Below, piece by piece: positions 40,560 through 55,268 of a stretch of 64,000 bases of DNA. Both the position numbers and the translations under genes were made by a program. The stretch lies in NCBI GenBank assembly GCA_964019155.1, contig OZ025244.1, positions 36,237,429 to 36,301,428 on the forward strand, in the 5' to 3' direction. This DNA is from Osedax fenrisi. Its lineage: Eukaryota > Annelida > Polychaeta > Sabellida > Siboglinidae. How positions within the stretch are numbered: position 1 is the stretch's first letter; each line of letters starts with the position of its first letter. Under the pieces are notes generated by a model. The model ran no database searches. It worked only from the letters and a program-made list of their open reading frames with translations, and was not told the origin of the DNA.

Positions 40560-41620
40560 TTAAAATAGATCCAACCATAATTTTAACAATAATTTTAGAA
40601 CTTGAGATAACTATAAACAATGTAATATATAATTATGATAATATATTATTGTATACAATTAAAAATAATAGATCAGTTAATATATGAAATTTATTAAATA
40701 ATAATATAATCAAATCCTTATATGTTTCATCTTTTAAAAACAAAATCTGTTTTAACAAATAACTTTTTTGAACATAAATTTATAATCATATATTGATCTA
40801 TATTTCATTTTGTATCTTCATTATTTCTTCAGTTTTTTTTCTTTGTAGAATATTTGGGTTTTTATGTATATTTTTCAAATCTACTATACTATAAAATTAA
40901 TAATTAATTAATATTACAGATTTTAAATGAGTAATATTTAAGTTGTGTGTTGTTCTGTATTATATTTTGTTATATATATATATATATGTTTCAAATATAC
41001 TATTAAAATACTATTAAAATATAAAATTAATAAAGTACTATTAATAGTTATTACATATTTGTATTGTATTACATTATTAAGTATTACATTACTTGTTTTG
41101 ATTGATTCTATTATTGGTTTATTTTATTGTGTATTTGTTCTGTTTGTAATGTATTTAAAATTTATAATTTAAATATTAAACTAAATAATTAATAATATAC
41201 TGGTTAAAAAGATTTAAAGAATTCTATATAGGTAAAGTAGACATTTTATATTTATTAGCCATTTACAAGACAATTTATTTTATTTCTATTTTCGATCATT
41301 TATCGTTTATTTTTACTATATAATTTATTTCTATTTTCGATTATTTTAATTTTATTTTTACGGTAACTATCAAACTTTTAATATCTTTATTTTTTAATTT
41401 CGTATTATTCTTAGTTTATTTCTATAACATATGTTATCGCTAGCAAATATGTATACATTATACTTTCGATAATATATTTGTTTAAATAAATTATCAATCA
41501 ATAAGATAAATATAAAAAAATATGAATTTATTTAAATATAAAAATGAAATATAATATTAAAATAATAATTATTATAATTATAATTAATGCTTATAACCAT
41601 ATTTAATACTACTTTAAAAG
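40560..41620. other. AT-rich intergenic spacer
   Basis: No recognised gene. The open stretch at 40945-41172 translates into low-complexity I/L/Y-rich sequence driven by base composition. The right end lies just beyond the 3' end of the SLC10-like gene. Confidence 0.5.
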
Positions 41621-41626
41621 TTTAAT
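41621..41626 (-). terminator. Possible polyadenylation signal ATTAAA of the SLC10-like gene
   Basis: On the minus strand ATTAAA lies about 145 nt after the TGA stop codon. It is a common variant poly(A) signal, but such hexamers arise often by chance in this AT-rich DNA. Confidence 0.35.
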
Positions 41627-41770
41627 GCAATAATATATATACTTATGTGTATATATATATGTCAATAACACATATGACCATACATCATGGTAAATATTGT
41701 ATTATGTTGGAATGCAATAATGTATGTGGGCATTACTCTACACATGTCCATCACGGTATACCCACGTCGA

Positions 41771-41918
41771 TCACAATACAACCCGCTGCTCATCCAAGGC
41801 GATCTTACAATCCTCCGGTTCCACAACGTCTACCAGCGCGTACTTCTTGGTGGAGTCCGTCTCGTCCTCTATAGTGAGCTGGTCTCCCCTGATGGCTAGT
41901 AGCTTCTCTCGCAGTTTA
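41771..41918 (-). CDS. SLC10-like exon 9: cytoplasmic tail and stop
   Basis: Codes for residues 477-525, then TGA. Charged tail starting KLREKLLAIRGDQLTIEDE and ending DEQRVVL, with no membrane segment, as expected for a C-terminal cytosolic tail. The acceptor TTTGTAG|T fits the phase left by exon 8. Open stretches on the plus strand across this exon are shadows. Confidence 0.85.
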
Positions 41919-43613
41919 CTACAAACATTACGTGTAAGTATTAATGTGATCGCTTATATATAATTCTACGTACACTATATACGTACACTACCTAGACTTT
42001 TCTGAATGAATACAGAAACGAATGATAATTAATTATGAGTAATGTTATATTATATATATATAACGTTCGTTTTTATTTAACGATGATTACACATATTATC
42101 AAATTATATTTATTACGTAATAAAATGTATTGACTTTTTATTTTAGAGATAAAGAAAAAGAATGAGCCAATTTGTAGTAACGGGAATAATAAGTTAGGAC
42201 TATGAATACAAAGAGTAACAATTAAGCTTATATAATTATCACGATACTATATTATTCATATATGTAAATATTATATATAATCGTATACTATATAAATTAT
42301 ATAATATAATATATAGTATATATATTATGTACTTACAGTAGAGAAAATATTATACTTGATGTTTTTTCTAATACATCATGATGTAACCATTATCAAGTAT
42401 ACCATGAATGCATTAAACCTCTAGGTATAGTTAGCTATAGTTATACACTACCTATTAGTATACTCATGCGCATGGTAAGCATACTAACACTATGAAGATC
42501 AGTATGTACATAGGGATAGGCGACAGTAGAGCTATTATCAGTAGAGCTAGGAGGGCGTATTCTTCCTAGAGGGGTGGGTGGGTGGTGTCGGTGTAGGGTT
42601 TAATCATGTATCATTAGTTATACATATAGTATTATTTTTAAATTTATATCTCAATAGTAATATATATATATATATAAATATATATGTATTACTCATGAAT
42701 AATAGTATATAGTACAACAAATATTAAAGATAAGTTAGAAATATTACGGCTACAAATAAATTATATATATGTATTATTATATATGCACATATTAATAATA
42801 AACCACGGTTTTGTTATCGAGAAGAACTAATATATAATTCAATCACGTGTTATGAATTATTATTTATTGGAAATATCTATTTATATCTCAAACTAGTTAC
42901 GGTAATTTTATATATAAGATAACTATAGTTAAATATATCTATAGATATATAGATAGATAGCGATATATAGAGAGAATAGAGAAATATATAGATATATATA
43001 TATAGAGATATAAGGATATATGGAGTGAGGTAAAATGAATGCGAAAGGGGAGATATATGTATATAATGTGGATAGATATGGAGAGGGAGAAGGTATACAT
43101 AGGGAGAGAGGAACACATAGGAAGTGTGAGAGAGAGAGGAGGGAGAGAGATATATATAATAAGAGAGAAATGGGGATGGATATATATATATAGAGGAAGA
43201 GAGAAATCGGAGAGATATAGATATATTGAGAGCGGGGAGTTTTAGAAAAATATGGGGATATATGTATATAGAGTAAGATACAGAAAGTGGGTATATTGAG
43301 AGAGAGGGTATAGATAAATAGGGTAAACTCGATATAATATTTAAATATAAAATCTTTCTATCAGATATAATATATCTATAGCTCTATCTTGCTTCTAACT
43401 AAATTATAGAGTATACGGTCACACGTTTAACATATATCTACCTCGGGATGGGGCAGGGTATTCACGCAGATAACTATAGCCACGCCCATATTCTGAATAC
43501 CAGTCTCCAGCGAGATGCATATCACATCGGCATACACACGACATGATAGCTTCGATAGCAACATTCCGATGAAGAAACTGACGACGTAGTTATTTAGTTA
43601 TATGATATATGTT

Positions 43614-43644
<31 letters not shown>

Positions 43645-43783
43645 ATGTATGCAGTGATATAAATCAAATGTTTCAGACTTCGATATATTTGATATCTAAT
43701 TACCTACTAACAATATGCTATGTGATTTTAGAATATAATGTGTATTTTATGTAAGTATGTATAAGACACACATAAACACACAC

Positions 43784-43817
<34 letters not shown>

Positions 43818-44706
43818 GATATACATAAACACACACATATATATATATATATAATATATATATATAGATACTATCTATCTATAGTATAGATGATCTCTGA
43901 TAACGATAATACCAACGAGACTGCATACACTAGTAATGTAGTAATATAGTACAGTAGTACTGTAGTAATATAGTACACTAGTACTGTAGTACACTAGTAA
44001 TGTAGTACTATAGTACACTAGTAATATAGTACAGTAGTACTGTAGTAATATAGTACACTAGTACTGTAGTACACTAGTAATGTAGTACTATAGTACACTA
44101 GTAATATAGTACAGTAGTACTGTAGTAATATAGTACACTAGTACTGTAGTACACTAGTAATGTAGTACTATAGTACACTAGTAATATAGTACAGTAGTAC
44201 TGTAGTAATATAGTACAGTAGTAATATAGTACAGTAGTAATGTAGTACTATAGTACACTAGTACTGTAGTACACTAGTACTATAGTACAGTAGTACACTA
44301 GTAATATAGTACAGTAGTAATATAGTACACTAGTAATATAGTACAGTAGTACTGTAGTACTGTAGTACTGCGAGTTGCACTCGAGATACAATAACAGGAA
44401 AGTGTATATTTTGCCGAATACTGAATAGATTAATAATTACGACACCATGATTTTCACATTTTGATATCTATAAGATATATATATATATATATATATATAA
44501 GTATACTTACATTACTGAAGTCCGAGTATACACGTGTATAACTGTAGTAGACTATGGCCTAGATGATATTACTATAGTAATTATTACTATATATATATAT
44601 ATATATATATATAGTAATGTAGGCCATAGTCTACTAAAGTTATACATGTGTATACTCGGACTTCAGTAATGTAAGTATACTTATATTAATACACATGAAC
44701 ACTCTA

Positions 44707-44772
<66 letters not shown>

Positions 44773-46264
44773 GTTATAGCAGCATGTCGAGTCACACGTG
44801 TATATGTTGCGGAACCCATCTCTAACACGTGATAGGACCTCACAGGGGCAAGTGGTGATAACTAACCCCGAGTAGGGCAGCAAAATGCAGATGAGAACTT
44901 TATGCCAGGTGATCATCATCAGGATCTCGTGATGGATGTACATGCCAGCCACCAGGAAGAATGTCAACGTGAATATCAGGAACGGCTTCAGGATACGTCT
45001 GTTTAGGTGGTGATATTGGTTATTAGTCACGTGTTAGGTCATGTGGTAATAGCTGTACCATCAATGCGAAGAAGTGGATGAGAATGACTCACGGATTGCA
45101 TGTAAACAATAAATACACGAATGGTGCTTTTCACAATAAATTTATAAAATAACATTCTCGATTTTTATTATTCAATTTATATAGGTCAATTAAAAGAATG
45201 ATATTTTCATTGATATAGAAATAAGTATGAATTTGTTTCTATAAATATGAATTTTATTATGTACAATAAAAGTATGTGGTATCTTTATAAGATACATTGA
45301 TAGGAACATGCGGAATACGTGGTGCTCGATTACAACTGACTACCATCTCACATGTGTGATATCGCTAGCGTCAGGTATAGAGGAAGGATCGCCAGTTGTA
45401 ACATGCCTAGGTCTTATTACATTATTCTAACCTATTTACATTTGTTAAATCAGCGATGTAATCAGATATATAATATTAAACCTATTTATTAACAAGGAAT
45501 TATATCCTGGGTTATATATATGCCTATATTAAATCGTGTATTAATGAATAACCTAATTTTAGAGGCAAGGGAATTTCGATATTTCGCGATGGCGACCCCT
45601 AGGCAAAGTGGGCCGGTGTTCATCAGTATAGAGATCATTATGAAGCGGAACGGAATCTGGACACCGGTGATGTCGGACCCTAGCCCGAACGTGTCCACCC
45701 CTCCTAGCTCTACTTCGTTACCAGGGCCATTCAGGAACCGGTTGCCTAACGACATCAACCAGATCGGCATCATCACTGTATTGAGAACGTGACGTATTGT
45801 TGTTATCACGTGTCATAGTGAGAGTATCACGTGAAGTGGTGTTGTTATCACGTGTCATATAGTATGTTTATCATATGATATAGTTTGGTGGGCAATATAA
45901 TGCTACCTTCGCATCAACATAATATAGCCCAGATATCGGCATCTATTTATAGATCCTGCTTCGAATTATTTGTCGGATGTTTGGAAAATATGTTAACAAC
46001 GAATGCTCTGAAGCAGCCGATATCTGATTATCGGGCCCCATATCGTAGTGGGCGTGTTGGTATGAACATTCGGCGTTAAGGTGTTAACTAAACACTAAAC
46101 TACCACTTAATAAAGGTCTAAGCTATAGACACATCGTTTTGTTGTAATCCAGATAAGCTAGATATAAGTATCGTTAACATGTTTCGATTATAGGTATTTT
46201 ACTATTAAACAATACCTTGTTTTATCTCTAATCATATCCATAGATTATTAATAGTATAGCTATA

Positions 46265-46329
<65 letters not shown>

Positions 46330-47544
46330 GGTGATAGTATGTATAATGTAATAACTTATGGTACCTATCTATTAACATATTTACGTGTTTGAGGTTTTAA
46401 GTCAAATTATAACTATAGTCATACCTAAATATACTATACTAATAAATATATTATATATTTCTAAATTAATTGTAAATAATGCGTTATCGTGAGAACATTT
46501 ATATTTATTGTTAACAATTTATAAGAAACAATTGTTATAACTTAACTTAAAAGTTTCTAAATAAAGGAGGTTATAACCAAATGTAATTCACCGATTGAGG
46601 GAAATACTCTTTTTATTGATTAATAATATCATTGCGTATACGTATGTATATGTATATATATACATATAAGTATAAGCAATATTATTTTTAAAAGGAATTA
46701 TTGTATTTGATTTAATTTTAGAAAAATATAGAGTCGAAAATTACATATTATATAAATATATACCGATTTTAAAAATATATAGAAATCTTAATTAATAAAT
46801 TCTATTTTATAAGTATGTTATATAACATAGAATATGCTATAATATATATTGTTGTTTATGTTTGATTAATTGATTGTATTTCCGTGATATATGGAATTGA
46901 TATTTTTAAAAGTATTAATTGAAATATTAATTTTACATTATAAATCTGTATTTCTATTATAGCGAGGACATGTATATTAATAGTACAGTTGCTAATAGTA
47001 CATATTCGTATATGTATATTAGTTGTTACAGGTCATGTGATACGATGAACAGTGAATACTAAATCACTACAATTATTAGTATATAATATACCCGCTTTTT
47101 AGAATTATTGTAGGTAATAAATCTATTTCGTTATTTGTAATATATTTAAATGTCAAGAGCTATCTAGGTATTTTTATTCTACAGCTGTATTCTATAATAT
47201 ATCATTACTACAATATCTCAATAAAGTGGTACTCATTATATTCACAATGTTGTTATGGTAAATCAGCAATATTAAGAAAGTCTTTCTTTATATCAATGAT
47301 TTAAATACACTTGTAAAGGCGATATTAATATACTCGAATTGTACAACAAGTACATTGTACAATGTACAGTTTTACATACAGTACTGTATAATGTATACTG
47401 TATATATATGTATACTATATATAGTATACTGTATATTGTACAATGTAGATTGTGAACATCTAAACTTGAACACCTTATTATATTTGTAGAAAAAGAGGTG
47501 AATAAAGAGGGAGGAGAAATATCAAGACTGAGAATTATATGAAA

Positions 47545-47594
<50 letters not shown>

Positions 47595-47903
47595 TAGTAA
47601 GCTGCCCATTATTATATAGTCACTTGGAATATATATATTCGCGTGTTACATATGTATGAATATGTATACATATGACATGAGTCATATGTTAACATACGTA
47701 CGGTGTTAACGCGCTTAGCACATGCCATTAGTCATGAGATGAACAATTTAAATGTTAAAAATCTTTTATTGAATTATATTGTATGCAATGAATAGTATTG
47801 GTGTATTTGACTAACTATCCATAATATAGCGGTTATTTCGAAATTAATTTTTAAATTTATTTAAAATATCGAACATACAATATCCAGGGGCATGCATCCC
47901 TCC

Positions 47904-47937
<34 letters not shown>

Positions 47938-50900
47938 AAATATGATAAATAGAGACGCCCCTATTAAAACACATCCGGTACGTACTGGGTACGTGTGTAC
48001 TGACTAACCGATAGCTCCAAGGTTACTGACGAAGGTCATGGTGATGCTGAGCGACACGTTGCCGCCGAATATGTAGGTTAAGAAGTTACTATTTCCGCCA
48101 CCAGGGGCGCAACCGATCGTAAACAAACCGAAAGCGAACGCCCCCTCCAGAGAGAACAGATAGATGATCGTTAGACTTATCTACAATGGGGTATCGAGGT
48201 ATTGATGAATGATTACTGGCAAATACTTTCTATTCTTGAATATAGATAAATTAATAGTTTCTATAGAAATAAGTATAAGTCTTATTTAAGTGTATTTACT
48301 CTATATGTATGTGTGATGGTATGGCTATATATGTATAATGGTATTTAGTGAGGACATGTCAGGTTATATTTGAGTATATATATATATACCTATAGGACTA
48401 ATACAATAATAATGCTAATAATGTTTAATATTTAAATATTATTTAAAATCATAATATCCACTAAACATATATATATATATATTATAATTATATAAAATTA
48501 AGATGATTTATTTTTGATAAGATATATAACTGATTTGAAAAATGTTTAATCTATTAAATTTAAGAGTATTGATTATGAAATAATATCATGTAACTGTTAC
48601 AATGTTAAATATAATATATTGATTTGTATTATAGATAACATCAATAACTGCAAATGATCGCATCCTTAATATTACTATTGTAATCCATATATATCCATAT
48701 ATATAACATTATATAATGTTATATGAAATATTGTAATTAATAAATTATCAACTGTGTTCCTTTACCGAAGTTTAACCGTGGTATATGTGTGCTGTTTACG
48801 AAATTATACAATATATATATATATAAAGCCTTAATAAATACTTCATAAATTGATATTAATTAAGGTATATAACATATAATAAAAAGGTAAACATATCTTT
48901 ACTATACCATGTACCCATGAAGTATAATAATACCCGTCAGCATGTATGCATGACATGTATATATATATATATATACATGTATACATCATCGATGTAAATA
49001 AAAGTTTTTATTTGACATCGATGGTATACATATTACATGCAGTGGCGTTAATTTATAGATTACATTTTTATTATTTGAAAAATAAATTACTAAATTTGCT
49101 AAGAAATACAAACGTACATAAGCGAGTAGGTATACCGCACCGGTATATTCGCTATAGCGAGCACTACCGCGAACTACGGTTTAACATCGTGTCAGGCTAT
49201 GTACTATGTATTACATTAGTGACGTCATAGTTACGGGAGACAATAACAACAAATATGCAGCTATATTATTGTGAAACCCTTTAGGAGAACAAGCATATTA
49301 CTATTATAACTAGAAAACAAAACACAATTTTTCTAATAAATATTATTGTTATTATTATTATTATTATGATTATATGAATATATAAGGTCATGCACTATAT
49401 AATAGCATTACAACTTACCATGGGCATGCACAAGAACTGACAGAACAATCCTATCAGGGGAGCGATTGGTCGTGAGAAACTTTCCTTCACTACCTATAGG
49501 TATATCATCAGTTATAATTTATAACTTATAACTATACATACATATATATATATATAATTAATAATATACTATTAAATCAGTAGTAAGTTAGGCTAATGAA
49601 TGCGTAATAGTATGCTTAATTAAATTAAATTATTTGTTATTCTCTTTACATATTTACAATTAGATAAACTATATATATTGTTTTTATATAAAATAAACTG
49701 TAAACAATATCTACATAGATGCAACTACATAATGCTATGATTTACATGTTCGCGTGCGTTTAATAATGTTCACGTGGGTTCGTTAATAACACGTATGTCA
49801 TACGTCGTATATGTTCGTGTGCGTTTAAATGTCTTCAAGCGTGTTCGTTTTACATATTCACATGTTCGCGAGCATGTTAACGTTTTTGCGTGTGACATTT
49901 AAAACCATCTAAAGATGTTCGCGTGTTATCGTTAAACCACGTAAGGCGTGCGTCGTTAAACTACGTAAGGCGTGCGTCGGTAATCCAAGATGGCGGACAA
50001 CTAACCCGGATGTCTAGTTCGCAGCCCATCGCCAGGTTGATCACAACGATAATGATGTTCACCACTATCTTGAACAGTATTAACTCTATTCCCTGCGATC
50101 GTATAACCTGTCGTGTGTATGTGTTAGCTATAGAGACATGTACCTACATACGTATATATTATATTAGTATGTAGAACGATTATACGTGAAAATTGACTTA
50201 AAAACATAGAATTATATAATTATATATATATATATATATTTTAAACTCCCATTAACTCGATGTATAGGTACGTTGTTGTTATATCGGTTTAGCGAGGTTG
50301 TCGAATTAAGCGGGTGCGTATACACCCGCTATACCGATCATAGATATAAAGAAAGTTTCTTTACATCGATGATACCGATATATCGGTGAGAGTTCATGTT
50401 GGTGCGCATGCGCTGATATTATCTGTCATGTTATTGTTCATTACACCATCGTGGTACACCATTATACAACATATTTATATTATTATTATGTTATACTTAT
50501 AATCAGTAATAGTGATTATTATTTTTAATAATAATATCTATCATTGATATTAATTTAACTGAAGTTTCATATAGTGGACTGATTATATTACTAATTAATA
50601 TACATTTATATATGTTATGTTATCATTGGAATATATGTGTATTATAACAGCATACCTTATATGGTAAATTAAACTCCAAAAACGTTGGTAATAATATTTA
50701 AAATATAATTAATAAATTTCAAGAAACCAGTTATTTCATATTTATAGTTATTATTATCATAGTATACTTATTATATTTAAATCGTATTAATTAAGAAATG
50801 GCTATATCTATAGGTCGTAGTAATTACCTTAAAGTAACGGGTAATATATTAATTACACTATATTTTAATATATATATATAGGAAATAAATTTGAAATAAT

Positions 50901-51021
50901 AATTTCTTAATAACTTCTTAATATCTTTATTATAATGTAAAATGAATGACAGATATATACTCGACAAGACAGTAGTATATAGCCTGTGTGTATAGTATAT
51001 ATGTATAGTGTATAGTGTATA

Positions 51022-51062
<41 letters not shown>

Positions 51063-51177
51063 GTGTATAGTGTATATTACTATAGTAATAAGTTATAGTT
51101 GTGTAGTAAGCTACTATCTGTAATTAAGGGACAGATTATCTATAAGCAATATAGTAAGTAATATCACAGTATTCTAT

Positions 51178-51243
<66 letters not shown>

Positions 51244-51636
51244 ATACTAATAATAATAATCAGATTTGTATATCGTTATAAACGATATTATAGACGAGAA
51301 TTTCTCGAGAACTTCTCGTAAACATATCAATATATTTATGCGTCATAAAAACGAAAGAGAAAAAAAACAATACACAGTAATTAACAAACAATAGCATATA
51401 AATATATTTATATGAATGTGTGTATTAATATTAATATAAGAAATATTTAATTGGTATTTTCGTCTTATCGGATTTCATTGATATGAAATATATATAGTAG
51501 GTATAAATAGAATATATTGATTTATATCTTGATTTATTTTTGTCGAGTTGTGGATTTTATTAACATGGACAATATAAAACATTATCGTTACTTGTCAAGA
51601 TTGATTAATCGGTGTTTCGAGTTATCGCAATGTTAC

Positions 51637-51669
<33 letters not shown>

Positions 51670-54600
51670 TCTTCTATAGAAGTAACTTATAAGTAATTTA
51701 TATAAACAATAAAACGTCAACGAACTTCAATAAATGTATAAATATTTCTATAATAAATAAATAAATGAATTATTAAGATAATTATCTATAAGTAGGTATA
51801 TATCTACTAGTATGAACAACTTGGCCTATTTACTATGTTGCTAAACAATTAACTGTATTATATATATATACCATAACGTGTTGTTTGAAACTAGATATAC
51901 GCTTACTATCTCTTTTATTTATATAACTTGTCACATATATAGTAGATGTTTATGTGTTTTATGTTTGTTATACTAGTGACCTTCGAATGATCATGTATGA
52001 CTCATGATTACATGTAATTTATAAATTAAACTGTAGTTTCATTCAAATGTAGGTGGCATTATGATGTGTATGTTAAATTGTGTTACGTAAAGTTATGTGT
52101 ATTACAAATAAACTTGTTATCTATCTATCTACCTATTTATCTATCTGTCTATTTATATATAACTGCTTGTGTGGCTCAGTGGCTAAGGCGTCATATACAT
52201 AAGCAGTAGGACACGGATTCTAGCCTCGTCAGGACCATTAATTAATTTTATAAAATGATCTTAAAATAGTATTTAGAAGTGATCTTATATAATTGTGTAT
52301 AAATAAATGATCGGCTCTCGTTAAAAAAATTGATGCCTTAACATGAGAGCGGCTTCTAAGTGACATTATAGCCATATGGTTATAAGTGAAAACTTCATTT
52401 AAGTTCCTGGATGGGATGAGAGGACTCCACCAAATACAAATAATAATAACAACAACAATAACAATATATAAATACGAAAATATAACTTAAAAACTTAACT
52501 ACTATATATAAAAAGCATTGTATTTTACAACATATATGTTAAATAAGCATGTTTATCATTAACTGCGGTTAATGAGAATTATAAATACCAATAATAATTA
52601 TTATAGTGGTGAGCTTGTTTACTCCTATATTCTATAGAATACGCCCATAGAGTAAACTAGTAAATATATTAGCAGAGTATGCATTCTGATGATATTTTGA
52701 ATATTTCAGCGTAAACAAAACATCGAACAAAGACGTCATGGCGTATGCATAGCGAATGATTAATAATTAACCTTTTTGATAGTGTTTATTAACAATTAAT
52801 CTTAATAAAGCTTTCTCTAGAATATTAAAATTAAAAGTTTATTCATCGTGTATTATGCTGCATGTATATAGGTATAACATATAGATATATGTTAACATTA
52901 GTCAACATAGATAATATGCATAGTATCCATGAAATACTGTATACAGTATACATATATGCTCTTTATATTATAATAATTAAAATATCATATTCTCACGATA
53001 TCAATAGTATATAATAAATAAATAAATCATTGTTCGATAAAACATACACATACACACACGTTACAATAATGTTTACACCCAGTTACCATAGTAACGTATA
53101 TGCATTTGTTTAGTATCGCATCGTTGTATACAATACGTTTTAAAACAAACGTGTTCAGCCAAGCCCTGCAACTATATTACATTTCGCGTAACGTAATAAA
53201 ATATATGTCACGTGATATTTATTTCGTTTCTATCCAAGCCCTGCAACTCCTATGTTAAAATGGAAATACGAAAAAAAATTAATGATCTGTGTGAATTTAA
53301 ATTATAAATGTAAACAACGCCATTTTGAGTATTCAGATTAATATATTCAATATAATTATTATTAGCTTGTATTATTAGTTAGGTGCCGTTATATGTAATA
53401 TACTAATATATTAATTAATAATATAAATATTATTTAACTGCATATATTTTACAGAAACCTAATAATGTATAATAACTATAAAATTATAAGATGTTATTAA
53501 TTTAATATTTTAGCGATATTGTTTAATTTGAGAATTATTATTAGCTTGTATTATTAGTTAGGTGCCGTTATATGTAATATACTAATATATTAATTAATAA
53601 TATAAATATTATGTAACTACATATATTTTACAGAAACCCAATAATGTATAATAACTATAAAATTATAAGATGTTATTAATTTAATATTTTAGTGATATTG
53701 GTTAATTTGTGAATTTTTCTATTTTGTCTAGTGACATTATCGATAGTTGTGTTTAAGACAATATTATATTTATGTACTATATTTTACATGCATACAATAA
53801 TGTATAATAAAAAATATAAAGTTTTATGATTTTATTGATATAATATATTTTCTAAATATTTTTTAATTTTAGCATTTTTCTATTTGTCTAGTAACGTTAT
53901 CGATGGTTGTGCTTAATGCAATATTATCTTTACGCAATATATAATGTAAACGCATTGTAAAAAATAATTGTGATATATAATTACATTTGATATTATAGGT
54001 TATAGAATTTGTACAATTATTACATAATATTAATTTACATTCTGAAATTATGATCATATTTTTAAATAAAACAAAAATATTATTTTTATATATAATATCC
54101 ATAATATTATTTCTAAATAAATTTTCTAAATTAAAAATAAAATTATAAAATGATTCAGTTGGATAATAATTACATTTTTTTGTTGATTTTAAAACTATGG
54201 AAATATAATTAGATGCAAATATATTAATATCATGATTATATAATAATGAGGAACATTCGGTACAATTAAACTTATTACATAATTTCTCAACTAGCTCTTG
54301 CGCTATTATCATAATAGAGTTTTCTTCGATTTCCGAAATATCGAGTTCTTCATTTACATAAGTAATAATTTCGCTTGAAACTATTTTCTCTTCTGTAGTA
54401 TACGAATTTAATTTTAATAAAAATTCACCCGGATCAATATTACAATTACTGCCATCAATTGGTATGAATAGCGAATCAACAGAAATTGCCCTATAGTCTG
54501 CAATAAATTCTTCGACATTAGGATTATCGCGATTTCCTCCTCTGCTTCTTATTCTTGAAAAGAAATTCTCAAGAGATCTTGACTCCAACCATGTAAACTT

Positions 54601-55228
54601 AAATTTATTATGCTATAATTTAATTTTAAATGATTAAATATATCAATTATACAGTTTATATTTATTTTCCAGCCAATAATACATGGTAGGGTAGTATGGT
54701 ATCTATTTCCACAGTATGACATCTGGTTTAGGATATCACGAGATTTTTTTAAAAATTCCATACTTATACCATTATCATTAAATTTACATTTATATACATT
54801 ATTAGAATCATAATTAGTACTATTAAATATATCGAATAAATTATTAAAAAAAGAACAGAACTTTGCCGTATGCCTTGCATCTTGATCAAGTTCATTCGAT
54901 AGAGTACATACAGTTGAGATACCTACCGAAACTGATTCTAAAAATAACAAAATAAATATTATATTTATATATACATATTTATTCTAGATACTCAAAATGG
55001 CGTTGTTTACATAGAAATCCTTCCGGGTGTTCAGTTGATTAGGGTTTTCTAAACTGATGAATATATAAATAGATTTATTTATTTAAATTAAAAAGTTGTT
55101 GTCGTATGTTTATGCATATAAATAATGTTTTTTATATAATGTATTATTACATTTTTATATACATAATGTTTTTTTTAATCATTCATTAGAAGCTCTTAGT
55201 TTCATGGAATTGAATATAGAACCTACAT

Positions 55229-55268
<40 letters not shown>

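Larger units (their letters stand above)
43578..44866 (-). other. SLC10-like intron 6
   Basis: Nearly all repeats: TA-rich runs, an octamer-array segment (43886-44475), a hairpin MITE (44499-44682) and a long (TA)n tract (44704-44771). Confidence 0.85.
45776..48008 (-). other. SLC10-like intron 4
   Basis: Contains the E-box cluster near exon 5 and (TA)n runs at 46268-46325, 47549-47587 and 47906-47933. The remaining AT-rich DNA shows no coding exons; the ORF at 45885-46079 has no family likeness. Confidence 0.8.
53308..55012 (-). mobile_element. Internally deleted P-element-like transposon
   Basis: Perfect 25-bp inverted repeats at 53308-53332 and 54988-55012 (TGTAAACAACGCCATTTTGA in the core) enclose a partial THAP9/P-type transposase on the minus strand and a triplicated 3' flank. 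Only about 50 bp separates the right repeat from the first coding base, so all N-terminal exons (THAP domain, helix-turn-helix, most of the catalytic domain) are missing. I could not confirm a target duplication directly at the repeats. GTGTTCAG at 53151-53158 and 55027-55034 could be the 8-bp duplication typical of P elements if the true ends lie farther out, but the sequences beside it do not pair. Confidence 0.75.

Noticed and set aside
41647..41963. Three overlapping plus-strand ORFs
   Set aside because: They are antisense shadows of SLC10-like exon 9, which has splice sites and family context on the minus strand.
42877..43245. ORFs in the purine-rich tract
   Set aside because: Low-complexity products of GA/GATA repeats in intron 7.
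43928..44369. CRISPR-like array
   Set aside because: Units are 8 bp with no unique spacers, in a eukaryotic intron; it is a minisatellite.
45520..45792. Plus-strand ORF of 90 codons
   Set aside because: Antisense shadow of SLC10-like exon 5.
45885..46079. 64-codon plus-strand ORF
   Set aside because: It lies inside intron 4, has no recognisable domain and has no splice or promoter support.
48946..49230. 94-codon plus-strand ORF
   Set aside because: Begins in a TA run and crosses a hairpin in intron 3; no domain recognised.
52165..52235. Functional tRNA gene
   Set aside because: It has A-box and B-box-like words, but the B box is altered, the stems do not pair properly, and it is joined to a SINE body present elsewhere.
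53151..55034. GTGTTCAG pair as the 8-bp target duplication of the P-like element
   Set aside because: The spacing is plausible, but the sequences just inside do not form inverted repeats, so the match may be chance.
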